DNA of 28,363 bases from Pseudomonadota bacterium (lineage in GTDB: Bacteria; Pseudomonadota; Alphaproteobacteria; Sphingomonadales; Sphingomonadaceae): positions 1 through 28,363 of the forward strand of contig JAEZIO010000062.1 in the NCBI GenBank assembly GCA_023436615.1. Reading direction: 5' to 3'. Below the pieces are notes generated by a model. The model did no database searches, was not told the origin of the DNA, and saw nothing but the letters and a program-made list of their open reading frames with translations. Below, piece by piece: positions 15,242 through 24,083 of this stretch; the stretch's first letter is position 1; each line of letters opens with the position of its first letter. A program made the translations under genes and the position numbers.

Positions 15242-18200
15242 TGCGCAATTTTCTCTGCTGGGATCCCGGTGCCGTCCGCCAGGTGATCAATCCATTCGCC
15301 GAGCATATCAGCGATAGCCTTTTCCGCGCGGTGCACAGCGACTGGGACCTCAAAGTTAGCCCGCAGGTCGGCAAGTCGTTCCAAGAAATCGGCGAGGCCT
15401 CGTGGGCCGACATGACGCCGCCGGCCTTTCTCGCGGATTTTCTGCTTGAGGACCGGCCGCATGCACTGGCGGCCATCCTCGGCGAAACGGGCTCGGGTAA
15501 GTCGCATCTCGTTCACTGGATGCGACTCAACATCAAGCCGACCCGGGAGAGGGTCGTCCTGGTGGTGCGCAAGTCGGGCACATCGCTGCGCAACATCGTC
15601 AAGATGATCATCGCCGAGTTACCCGCCGAGCAACAGGCGAGTTTCCTCGAAACGCTGCAATCGGCGGGCGATGGAACGCAAAGCCGAGCAGACCAGAAGC
15701 AGCAATTGCTCAACGATCTCGCGCAGGTGATCCGCGAGGAAGTCCTGCCGACGGACGCCGACGAGATCGAGGAGGGGCTTGCGAGCAGCCTTCCCGATCT
15801 GTTCCAAGATCCGCATATGCGCAAAGCGCATTTCCTCGGCGACAACACCGTCATCGCCGAAATCGTCGACCACATCTTTGCGCCGTCCAACGCGAAGGAT
15901 CGTCCCGATCAACGCCGGGTCTTCGTCGAGAGTGACTTGCCGCTTGGCGGCATGGACTTCGCACATGCCTCGCGCCTTGCGCGAGACGCCATGGACCTCA
16001 TCGAACTCGACCCCGCAGTACACCTTCCGCTCGCGATTCGGATCATCAACCGCAATCTTGATCGCGCCGTAGCGCGAACCTTGAGTTTCTCTGGCGACCG
16101 GGTCGAGGAACTGATGACCCGTTTGCGCACCTACCTCAAATCGCAGGGCCAGGAACTCGTCCTTCTCGTGGAGGAATTCGCGCGCCTTCAAGGCATCGAC
16201 CGCGCGCTGCTGCAGGCAATCACCTCACAGGGCGACGAGCGCCAGTGCAAGATGCGAACAGCGATCGCGGTCACCACGGGCTTTTTCCATAGCGTGGCCG
16301 AGACTGCCTATATGCGTACGACGCATATAGTCGACATGGATCGGTCCGCTGGCCGAGCCGAGGGCCGGTCGATCACTAAGGCTTCGCTCAGCCAGTTCAC
16401 GGCGCGCTATCTTAACGCCGTACGGCTTGGTCGGGACGGCATCACCCAATGGAGCGACGCCGCGGCACCGGGCGAAAGCCCGCGCTCCAAATGCGACATG
16501 TGCATCCATCAGACCGAATGCCACGCCGTATTCGGTGAGGTCGACGGCTATGGCCTCTATCCATTTACCCCCGACGCATTGTGGAACGCCGCGTCGCGCG
16601 CCGATGCTTCGATGCCGGAACGGCTCAACCCCCGCGTCCTCCAGAACGACCTGCTCGTCGAGGTGCTCGACAATTTCGGCCCCGAGATCGCGACCGGCAC
16701 GTTTCCGCCTTTCAAGCTTCTCGAGAAGCTCGGCGGCATCACGGCCCTCCCTGCCGTGGCTCAAGCAGAACTGCGCAATCGCAATCCGCAGAATTACCGG
16801 CGCTGGGCCTCCTTTCTCGAACTCTATGATGGCACCGGCACGATCGCCAATCTCGACGAGCGCCTTCGCGCAGCGTTCGAGGTTCCCGAGATACCAGGCG
16901 CCGACGCGGCGAAGCCGAACCAGCCAACTGCCGACACGCCGACGCTTGAAGCGCCGCAGCGTAACGTTGCCAGCAAGGAAGACCTGCTTATCGAGCAATG
17001 GATCGGCGGGCAGGGGTTGGACCAATCCATTGCAAACAATCTCAGATTGCTGGTCTATTCGGCCGTCTCCAATGCTATCGATTGGGACATGGTCGGGCTG
17101 GCGAAGGCGAGTTTCGTCGGTCGAACCGGTAAGGCGTTCCAAACAGCGAGCATCAGCTTCGATCGCCAAACGACGCAGGTGCGCACCGACCTGCAGGTCA
17201 AGCTGGTTATCCCGGGTAATCTTGTGCAGCCTGAAACGGCGGCAGCGGCCCTTCAGGGTGTGCTGCGCGCCAGCAAGGATCAGTTCCGCTGGGAATTTCT
17301 CAATGGCGAAAAGATGCTCGGCGCCTTCCTCGATTGCGTCGAGATCTGGGCGAAGGATGTCGAGGCGCAATTGCGCGACATCTGCCAGCCTACGCCGCAG
17401 TGGAACCAGGCGGCGGCCGCGGTCGAACTCCTCTGCATCGGCGCGGCGATCGGCGGCAAGATCAAGACCGACGCAAAGATCGGCGACATGATCGACGCAG
17501 CGTTCAGCGCACAATGGGCAAGCGAGTGCGCGAGTACGGCACCCGAGATGAAGGCGCTGTACGACAAGCTGACAAGACAACGCGAAAAGCTGGTGGGAAT
17601 CGCGCAATCCCAAATGTCGAGCATGAAGGGCGGCCGAGCCGGTGCAATGCTCAATCCGGGCCGTATCCTCGGGCCCATCCGTGAATTTCGTCAGGCCAAA
17701 TGGCAGTTGCGTCTTCAACCTCCCGATGGTGAGACACAAGAGCCCGCCAAACTCTATCGCGAGACGAGGGACGCGCTCCCCGCGGCAGCAAACTCCGAGA
17801 TGGCGGTCCGCAAATCTTGGCTCAATGCGATGCAAGACGCGTTCGGCGCGACTGCCACGCGCGCCTCTATCGTAGCGGCGCTCGATGCAGCGCGGCAGGC
17901 CGTGGCTGACGCCGGTATCGGCACCAGCACCACGGGACGCGTTTTGACTGACGCGCTCGACCGCTTCAGGACAATACACTTCGATGACTCGCTGACAGTT
18001 GCACGGGCACTTGGCAGCGAAGGCGATGCGGTTGCCGCGCTTCCTCATTTTGGTCGAGGCCGGCGCGGCGCGGTCGATGCGGGGACCGCTCTGGTCGCCG
18101 CGGCACAGGCCTTTCTCGACACCGTTGACAACAATATCGGAATGACCAGTCAGAGTCTCGACGCCAAGCACGGCGCAGTGGCGGCTAGTCTCGATCAGAT

Positions 18201-18279
18201 CGATACAGCGCTTACCGCGATCGAAGCCGATTTGATCGCGATGGCGACGATTGACGGGGAGCAAGCCGATGCTGCTTGA
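15238..18279 (+). CDS. dpdH: DpdH, large P-loop ATPase
   Basis: The protein has 1,013 residues; ATGATG at 15238-15243 gives two adjacent possible starts. An AAA-type/STAND-like ATPase core lies in the first 400 residues: Walker A LGETGSGKSH at 81-90, a Walker-B-like strand LVLLVEEF at 307-314, and a sensor-like AIAVTTGFF near 343. A cysteine cluster follows at C419, C422 and C428 (CDMCIHQTEC), possibly a metal site. The C-terminal half is helical, rich in Ala and Gln, with coiled-coil character, and has no named domain. The protein may power or gate the restriction complex. It overlaps dpdI by 11 bases. Confidence 0.88.
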   Translation: MMRNFLCWDPGAVRQVINPFAEHISDSLFRAVHSDWDLKVSPQVGKSFQEIGEASWADMTPPAFLADFLLEDRPHALAAILGETGSGKSHLVHWMRLNIKPTRERVVLVVRKSGTSLRNIVKMIIAELPAEQQASFLETLQSAGDGTQSRADQKQQLLNDLAQVIREEVLPTDADEIEEGLASSLPDLFQDPHMRKAHFLGDNTVIAEIVDHIFAPSNAKDRPDQRRVFVESDLPLGGMDFAHASRLARDAMDLIELDPAVHLPLAIRIINRNLDRAVARTLSFSGDRVEELMTRLRTYLKSQGQELVLLVEEFARLQGIDRALLQAITSQGDERQCKMRTAIAVTTGFFHSVAETAYMRTTHIVDMDRSAGRAEGRSITKASLSQFTARYLNAVRLGRDGITQWSDAAAPGESPRSKCDMCIHQTECHAVFGEVDGYGLYPFTPDALWNAASRADASMPERLNPRVLQNDLLVEVLDNFGPEIATGTFPPFKLLEKLGGITALPAVAQAELRNRNPQNYRRWASFLELYDGTGTIANLDERLRAAFEVPEIPGADAAKPNQPTADTPTLEAPQRNVASKEDLLIEQWIGGQGLDQSIANNLRLLVYSAVSNAIDWDMVGLAKASFVGRTGKAFQTASISFDRQTTQVRTDLQVKLVIPGNLVQPETAAAALQGVLRASKDQFRWEFLNGEKMLGAFLDCVEIWAKDVEAQLRDICQPTPQWNQAAAAVELLCIGAAIGGKIKTDAKIGDMIDAAFSAQWASECASTAPEMKALYDKLTRQREKLVGIAQSQMSSMKGGRAGAMLNPGRILGPIREFRQAKWQLRLQPPDGETQEPAKLYRETRDALPAAANSEMAVRKSWLNAMQDAFGATATRASIVAALDAARQAVADAGIGTSTTGRVLTDALDRFRTIHFDDSLTVARALGSEGDAVAALPHFGRGRRGAVDAGTALVAAAQAFLDTVDNNIGMTSQSLDAKHGAVAASLDQIDTALTAIEADLIAMATIDGEQADAA

Positions 18280-18982
18280 CCGCGCCGCCACGCTCGCAGC
18301 CAAGATCGACACCTACCAGAAGCTCAAGAAAAGCGCCGCCGAAGCCGAACAGTTCGGTACACGCGCGAAGCAGTTTGAGACCGCTTCGCTGCTCATGGCG
18401 AGCCTTCGCGAGACGCTGACCGCGCTTGCGGAAGCCGGTATTCCGGTCGATTTCAAGCCAAGCGATGGTTTCGGCTATGCCGACAAGGCGCGCACGCTGC
18501 GCGAAGCGATCAAGGAGGATCCAGCAAAGGTCAATGATCCGCCGTTCGACATCAAGCACGCCTTCATTGACCGCCTCAACGGTATAGCCAGCGCGGGGCA
18601 CAAGGCGGCGAGTGCTGCGTGGAAAACCTATGTCGATAAGCGCGCCGCCTTTGGTGCCGATGACGTCTTGAGTGCGCTCGGCCAGGTGCCGCAATTTCGG
18701 GTGAGCGTCGCCAAGATACGGCAGATCCGAAGCGAGATAGCGACCTTGGGTACCAGCCTGCCTGCTGACCCCAAGGCGGCGATTGCCAATCTCGACACGC
18801 TCGTCAGCCAGCACGAGGCGGCATGGAACGGTCTTGCGGCATCCGATATCCCATCAAGCGTCGTCGCTTTCATTCGCGCCGCAGCCAACAGCGAGGCCCT
18901 TTTAAGCGCGTATACGTCCGAAGTGCAGACGTGGCTCGAAAGCCGCAACTTGCTCGGCGCGTTCCGCATCAGGCTGAGGTAG
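18269..18982 (+). CDS. dpdI: DpdI-like helical protein
   Basis: The protein has 237 residues from the ATG at 18269, which has GGGGAG 7 bases upstream and overlaps dpdH by 11 bases; upstream in-frame starts are less likely. The sequence is almost wholly helical and rich in Ala, Lys and Glu. A probable coiled coil covers residues 1-55 (KIDTYQKLKKSAAEAEQ...), and another helical block lies at 140-180. There are no catalytic motifs. The name rests on position between dpdH and dpdJ. A structural or bridging role next to the coiled-coil C-terminus of DpdH is plausible. In Salmonella Montevideo, dpdI is among the genes linked to restriction. Confidence 0.8.
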   Translation: MLLDRAATLAAKIDTYQKLKKSAAEAEQFGTRAKQFETASLLMASLRETLTALAEAGIPVDFKPSDGFGYADKARTLREAIKEDPAKVNDPPFDIKHAFIDRLNGIASAGHKAASAAWKTYVDKRAAFGADDVLSALGQVPQFRVSVAKIRQIRSEIATLGTSLPADPKAAIANLDTLVSQHEAAWNGLAASDIPSSVVAFIRAAANSEALLSAYTSEVQTWLESRNLLGAFRIRLR

Positions 18983-18990
18983 GCACAATC

Positions 18991-21900
18991 ATGCCTGTGT
19001 CTAACAATGCCCTCGCGGTGCTCGACCGCATTGAAGCCATTGAGATGCGCTCCCTCGAATGGGGGTTCACCGATGGCGGTCTGAGCGAGGATGAAGCCTT
19101 CGATCTCGGCGATCAGGTCTGCGAGGCGGCAGGAGTAAGTGGCACTGACGGGCAGGATCTCGTCGAGGAACTGATCGATGCCAAGCTAGTCTTTGAGATG
19201 GCGAGCGTCGGCGGCGACGTCCGTATCCGGTCGCGCTTTGCCGAGATGATGCGGCTGCTGGCTGCCAACCGGCAACTCTTTCCAAACAAGCCCTGGCAGG
19301 GTGCACCGTCGCTCGTCGCCGACTTTCGGGTGGATCGCCGGCCGCGGCGCTTTCCCGAGCGACGGCGTTTGCCCGCCGACATCCTCGCCGAGCATGCATC
19401 AGTGCTGGGCGGGTCACAACTGCGTGAGGACCTCTGGCGGACGCTGACCTCGCGCGACGGAATGAAGCTCGCCGGCTTTCAGGAACGCGCGGCGCTGCGT
19501 CTGTCGGCCGCGACGGACGATGGCGGCACGATCGTCACGGCTGGCACCGGCAGCGGGAAAACCATGGCGTTCTACCTGCCAGGTATGATCCGCATCGGCG
19601 AAGCCATAGGCCCGGATCATTGGACTAAGGCGATCGCGATTTACCCGCGGATCGAGTTGCTCAAGGACCAGTTCGCTGAAGCGTTCCGCATGGCGCGCAT
19701 GATTGATCAGACATTGGCCGGGTATGGGCGCCGGCCGTTGATCCTCGGTGCCCTCTTCGGCAAGACCCCAACCCGTGCCACGCGTCAGGAACTTACTCAG
19801 AAGAACTGGGGGCGGCGTGGCCAAGACTTCGTCTGTCCCTGGATGCGCTGTCCCGACTGCGACCGCGAACTCGTCTGGCGCGGCGTCGATGTCGCGGTGG
19901 GCAGCGAACGGCTCGAATGCGTTCAGCCAAGCTGCGGTCAGACGATCGGTGAAGACCAAATTGTACTCACTCGGACCCGATTGCAGCGTAATCCCCCCGA
20001 CATCCTGTTCACGACGACCGAAATCCTGAACCAGCGCCTGTCCGATCAATGGATGCGGAGCCTGTTCGGCATCGGGTTGGCACCGGCGCGCAAACCACTG
20101 CTAGTCCTGCTTGATGAAGTGCATACCTATGAGGGCGCATCCGGCGCGCAAGCGGCACTGACCCTGCGCCGTTGGCGACATTTGCTGGCAGCGCCGATCT
20201 CCTGGGTCGGTCTTTCCGCAACGCTCGGCGATGCCGCGCGCTTCTTCTCCGATCTGACCGGTGTGGCGCTCGACGATGTGGTCGAGATTACGCCGACGCT
20301 TGGGGAGTTCGAAGAGCTAGGCGCCGAATATCAGATCCTGCTACGCGGAGATCCTGCATCTCGCGCCTCGTTGCTATCGACCACGATCCAAACGGCTATG
20401 CTCCTACCCCGCGTGCTCGATCCACCCGGGGCGAGCAATGCGTCAGGCGTCTTCGGCCGGCGCGCTTTCCTGTTCACTGATGACCTCGATGTCACCAATC
20501 GCCTCTACGACGATCTGCGCGACGCCGAAGCCTTCACGATTTTCGGCCGGCCGGATCCGGCGCGCGTGCCTTTGGCGAATATCCGCCGGGAAGGACCCGA
20601 TGCCGCCGTACGCGATGTCGAAGGCCAGCGCTGGCGGATCTGCGAGGATATCGGTCATCCGCTCGATCGCCGCTTAGTTGTAGGGCGCACCACGTCGCAG
20701 GATGCCGGTGTCGATCAATCGGCCAATATTGTGGTAGCCACCGCGGCGCTTGAGGTCGGATTTAACGACCCGCTCGTTGGCGCTGTCATCCAGCACAAGG
20801 CGCCGCGCGGCATGGCGGCGTTCCTGCAGCGCAAGGGACGCGCTGGCCGCGACCGCGCGATGCGGCCGATCACGCTTACCGTCCTGTCGGACTATGGCCG
20901 CGACCGTGCGTTCTACCAAGCGTTCGAGCATCTGTTCGACCCGACGCTTGAGCCGCAATATCTCCCGATCCGAAATCCTTATGTAATGAAGATCCAGGCG
21001 GTGTTTGCGCTGTTCGACTGGCTGGCGGCGACCACAGCCGGTCACGAAAAGGCGTGGCAGTGGAACCTGCTCAGTCGTCCGTTGCCGCTGGCAAGCCCAG
21101 CCGAGCGCACGGTCCTCGAGCGCACCCGCGCAAAGCTAAACCAATTGCTGCAGGGCGACGACGCGACCATTGACGATCTCCGTACCTATCTGATGGGCGC
21201 ACTCGGGATCGATCGTTCGTCGGCCGAAACTTTGCTCTGGGAAGCGCCGCGCTCGCTGTTGCTCGAGGCCGTGCCGACCCTGGTTCGGCGGCTGTTCCGG
21301 GGCTGGCGGTTGGCGTTCCCCAATGCCGGCGCGGCGCTCGATCTGCAGATCGACCACCATCCGTTGCCCGATTTCGTTCCCCGCAACTTGTTCAGCGACC
21401 TGAGCCTGCCTGAAGTCCGGGTCATCGTCCCCCCCGCGACGGTCAATCACGAAGAGCGGATCGAGCAGATGCCGATCCTTCAAGCCCTCAATCAGTTCGC
21501 GCCGGGGCGGGTGACGCGCCGCTTCGCGCATGAGCGCGGGGCGCTGTCGCACTGGATTCCGGTCGATCCGGCATCCCCGGAGCAGGACCGACGGATCAGC
21601 GACTATGCGCTCGAACACGAATTCGTCGGCAGTTTCTCTAGCAGCCTCAACGACCATGTCGGCGGGCCGCCGCTGCTGGTGTTTCGGCCGTGGAGTGTGC
21701 GGCTCGAACGCGCCGCCCGGACCGAGGCACTGCCGAGCAGCAATGCTCGGCTCATCTGGCAATCCGACATTATCGCAAATGGCGAGGCACTCAGCGTGCC
21801 GGTACCGACGCGATCGGAGTGGCGCCAACATGTCCGCGCTGTGGGCTTCCATCTGCACCGGTTCCGTTCGAGCATCAGTGTCCGGCGTTTCGCCGGAACA

Positions 21901-23556
21901 GCACAGGCGAATATCCGTACGCTTCGGGACGATTTCCCGGTCGAGGTGACCTTCATCAGCGATGACGGTCGGCCCGCCGCGGTGGGGTTCGAACTTGAGG
22001 TCGATGGGTTCAGGCTCGATCTGTCCTTGCCGCATGCTGATATGCTTAACGGGCACCGCTTACCACCGGATGTCCTAGCTGCTAGTAAGCTTGCGTATAT
22101 TCGCGACCTGATCCGTCTCGACACGGACCTGCCTGACGATCTCAACCAGTTTCAGCGTGAGTGGCTGATCCAGTTCCTGCTGTCGTCGCTGTTTGCTGAT
22201 GCCGTGACCAATGATCGACCGCTAGAAGAGTCGATTGCCGATCTGCTCAATGACGAACGAATCGAAAGCGTGTTCCGCGCCGTCATGAACGAGGTCTTCG
22301 GCGCGATTCCGCGGACGCCTCCCGATGGCGACGACTCGCAAGACGGCGATGCCGACGATGCTGATGGCGTGCACGTAGCCGGCGCAGATGGCGCGGGAGG
22401 AGGAGGGCGCTTGCAGCAGGCGCTGCTCCTCCAACTGGGCCGCCCCATCGTCCGGGACCGATTGCGCGCGCTTGCCGCCCAACTGGTCTCGGTCGATCCT
22501 TCAATGTTCAGTGCCTGGCTTCGCCGCCTGATCCTAGAAACGCTTGGCGAGGCTGTGCTGCAGGCATGCATTGCTGCAGCACCCCGACAGGCGACCGTTG
22601 ACAGTCTTCTTGTCGACATCCGCGACGATTCGGCCACCGGTGTGGCGAGCGTCTGGATCAGCGAAACAACGCTTGGAGGCGCCGGTGTGCTCGAGGCTTT
22701 CGCCGACCGTTTCGTGTCCGAACCGCGCCTGTTTTTCTCGGCGCTCGACGCGGCGCTGGCGCCGAGCGATCTCGAACTCGTCGACGGCAGCTTGCGCGAA
22801 ATCCTGACGCTGAGCATTGGCGATGCCGCGATCGGCGACCAGATCTCGAGACTGAGGGCGACGAACTCGCACAGCGCGCGCGCTATCTTGTGGCGGACGC
22901 TCTCGTCCGCCCTCGCGCAGCGCAGCGGCATCGATCTCAGCCATGCGCTGTCGGTCTCGCTTAACAACCGCCTGCTGCGTGCCGGGGCCAGCCCCTTACT
23001 GGATCGCTTGCTGCTAGATCTGCAGACCCATTGGGACGCGACCCAGGATCAGTTCGGCATCGCCATCGGCTTGCGCGAGTATGCCTATATTGCAAGTCGC
23101 CAGGGCACGCTGGCGTCCGCCGTTCGCGCTTTCCTCGCTGCCACCCTGCCCGCGGCGGCGATCGGGCAGGTGACGGTCCTGTCGGCGATCGCCAGCCTGC
23201 TCTGGCCGCGTGCCAACGAGGTGCGCCAGCGCGTCCTTCAGTCCTACAATCCATTTCGTCGCACCCGTTCTACCGATCCCGCGATCGTCCGCCATCTCTT
23301 GCTGAGCCGCCCGATCGCAACGATCGCGTTCAGCGATGCTGATTGGGAAACGCAGCTTGGGACCGCCTTTGAAGCCCATGGGACCGCGCGGCTTCTCGCC
23401 GATGCCGACGAGGCACGGCTGTTTCGCGCAGCGGTCGTCCGTCTCTCGGCGACGCCCGTTAGTGTCGGCGTGCTGCAATTCTTTCCTGCTATCGAGCGCG
23501 TTGAGCGCGCTGATGGCAGGATCGTCACGACGCTGACCCTGAGGGAGCAGGTCTGA
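18991..23556 (+). CDS. dpdJ: DpdJ, very large DEAD/DEAH-type helicase with zinc-ribbon insert
   Basis: The protein has 1,521 residues. The ATG at 18991 lies 8 bases after the dpdI stop with AGG 7 bases upstream; longer frames overlap dpdI. An N-terminal helical domain precedes the superfamily 2 core: a Q-motif-like AGFQERAALRL near 161, Walker A TAGTGSGKT at 183-191, DEVH at 375-378 and LSATLGD from 408. Between motifs I and II lies a cysteine insert, C282, C287, C290, C310 and C315, likely a zinc ribbon. The second RecA domain has ATAALEVGFND near 584 and QRKGRAGRDR near 613. Past an acidic, Gly/Asp-rich linker (about 1112-1140), a segment TLGGAGVLEAF recalls the GGAG motif of DUF1998-type helicase C-termini. 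The core resembles MrfA/DrmA-like helicases. It shares TGATG with dpdK. Confidence 0.9.
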   Translation: MPVSNNALAVLDRIEAIEMRSLEWGFTDGGLSEDEAFDLGDQVCEAAGVSGTDGQDLVEELIDAKLVFEMASVGGDVRIRSRFAEMMRLLAANRQLFPNKPWQGAPSLVADFRVDRRPRRFPERRRLPADILAEHASVLGGSQLREDLWRTLTSRDGMKLAGFQERAALRLSAATDDGGTIVTAGTGSGKTMAFYLPGMIRIGEAIGPDHWTKAIAIYPRIELLKDQFAEAFRMARMIDQTLAGYGRRPLILGALFGKTPTRATRQELTQKNWGRRGQDFVCPWMRCPDCDRELVWRGVDVAVGSERLECVQPSCGQTIGEDQIVLTRTRLQRNPPDILFTTTEILNQRLSDQWMRSLFGIGLAPARKPLLVLLDEVHTYEGASGAQAALTLRRWRHLLAAPISWVGLSATLGDAARFFSDLTGVALDDVVEITPTLGEFEELGAEYQILLRGDPASRASLLSTTIQTAMLLPRVLDPPGASNASGVFGRRAFLFTDDLDVTNRLYDDLRDAEAFTIFGRPDPARVPLANIRREGPDAAVRDVEGQRWRICEDIGHPLDRRLVVGRTTSQDAGVDQSANIVVATAALEVGFNDPLVGAVIQHKAPRGMAAFLQRKGRAGRDRAMRPITLTVLSDYGRDRAFYQAFEHLFDPTLEPQYLPIRNPYVMKIQAVFALFDWLAATTAGHEKAWQWNLLSRPLPLASPAERTVLERTRAKLNQLLQGDDATIDDLRTYLMGALGIDRSSAETLLWEAPRSLLLEAVPTLVRRLFRGWRLAFPNAGAALDLQIDHHPLPDFVPRNLFSDLSLPEVRVIVPPATVNHEERIEQMPILQALNQFAPGRVTRRFAHERGALSHWIPVDPASPEQDRRISDYALEHEFVGSFSSSLNDHVGGPPLLVFRPWSVRLERAARTEALPSSNARLIWQSDIIANGEALSVPVPTRSEWRQHVRAVGFHLHRFRSSISVRRFAGTAQANIRTLRDDFPVEVTFISDDGRPAAVGFELEVDGFRLDLSLPHADMLNGHRLPPDVLAASKLAYIRDLIRLDTDLPDDLNQFQREWLIQFLLSSLFADAVTNDRPLEESIADLLNDERIESVFRAVMNEVFGAIPRTPPDGDDSQDGDADDADGVHVAGADGAGGGGRLQQALLLQLGRPIVRDRLRALAAQLVSVDPSMFSAWLRRLILETLGEAVLQACIAAAPRQATVDSLLVDIRDDSATGVASVWISETTLGGAGVLEAFADRFVSEPRLFFSALDAALAPSDLELVDGSLREILTLSIGDAAIGDQISRLRATNSHSARAILWRTLSSALAQRSGIDLSHALSVSLNNRLLRAGASPLLDRLLLDLQTHWDATQDQFGIAIGLREYAYIASRQGTLASAVRAFLAATLPAAAIGQVTVLSAIASLLWPRANEVRQRVLQSYNPFRRTRSTDPAIVRHLLLSRPIATIAFSDADWETQLGTAFEAHGTARLLADADEARLFRAAVVRLSATPVSVGVLQFFPAIERVERADGRIVTTLTLREQV

Positions 23557-24083
23557 TGCTCTATCCCTCACGCGACCTTCATGGCCCGGCGCAGTCGCGC
23601 GCGGTGCGCGACTTGCTTCAAAGCCTGTTCGTCGCTGAACTTATCCATCCCAGCCCGAAGCTGTGGTTGTTCTTCGCCTGGATAAGTGACGTCGAGATCA
23701 TCGACAATTCGGGGCGCGAGTTCGCAGCGCTCGAGCCCGACTGGCCCGCCGCGCCGATCCGCTTGTCTCAAGTCCTGCGAGCCATGCTCGCCCGCGGCGT
23801 CGCGATCCGACTAGTGATCCGGGCGGATGGTCACAATGACTATTTCATCAGCCGTCTCCAGACGCTCAAGGCGCACTACGGCGGCCAGATCAAATGGACC
23901 GTAGAAGAGAGCTTTCACGCCAAGGGACTTCTAGGCGTCGATTACTTTTTGAGTGGTTCAATGAACCTCACGCTCAACGGCATCTCGATCAACGGCGAAC
24001 ATCTCGTATTGCGGACCGACCCCGCGACGGTCGCCGAGCAGTCGATCGAACTTGAAACACGCTGGGAAGGCCGGATGGCATGA
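23556..24083 (+). CDS. dpdK: DpdK, phospholipase-D-like protein
   Basis: The 175-residue protein has one PLD-type motif: FHAKGLLGVD at 120-129, then SGSMNLTLNGI at 133-143 and NGEHL at 146-150. The H-x-K and GSxN/T parts and the downstream N-x-E are standard for PLD nucleases, but the Asp stands five residues after the Lys gap rather than the usual four (HxKx5D). With a single motif it would need to dimerise to form an active site, as Nuc does. It is the most obvious nuclease candidate of the cluster, and dpdK is among the restriction-linked genes in Salmonella Montevideo. It starts on the TGATG shared with dpdJ and ends with an ATGA overlap of dpdD. Confidence 0.88.
   Translation: MLYPSRDLHGPAQSRAVRDLLQSLFVAELIHPSPKLWLFFAWISDVEIIDNSGREFAALEPDWPAAPIRLSQVLRAMLARGVAIRLVIRADGHNDYFISRLQTLKAHYGGQIKWTVEESFHAKGLLGVDYFLSGSMNLTLNGISINGEHLVLRTDPATVAEQSIELETRWEGRMA

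Noticed and set aside
16225..18312. 695-residue open frame on the minus strand
   Set aside because: It lies almost wholly opposite dpdH, is rich in Arg and Cys with no motif, and is a shadow frame typical of high-GC coding DNA.
18991..24083. DISARM system (helicase plus PLD protein)
   Set aside because: There is no DISARM methyltransferase or clear DrmB; the transglycosylase and preQ0 genes identify a dpd cluster instead.
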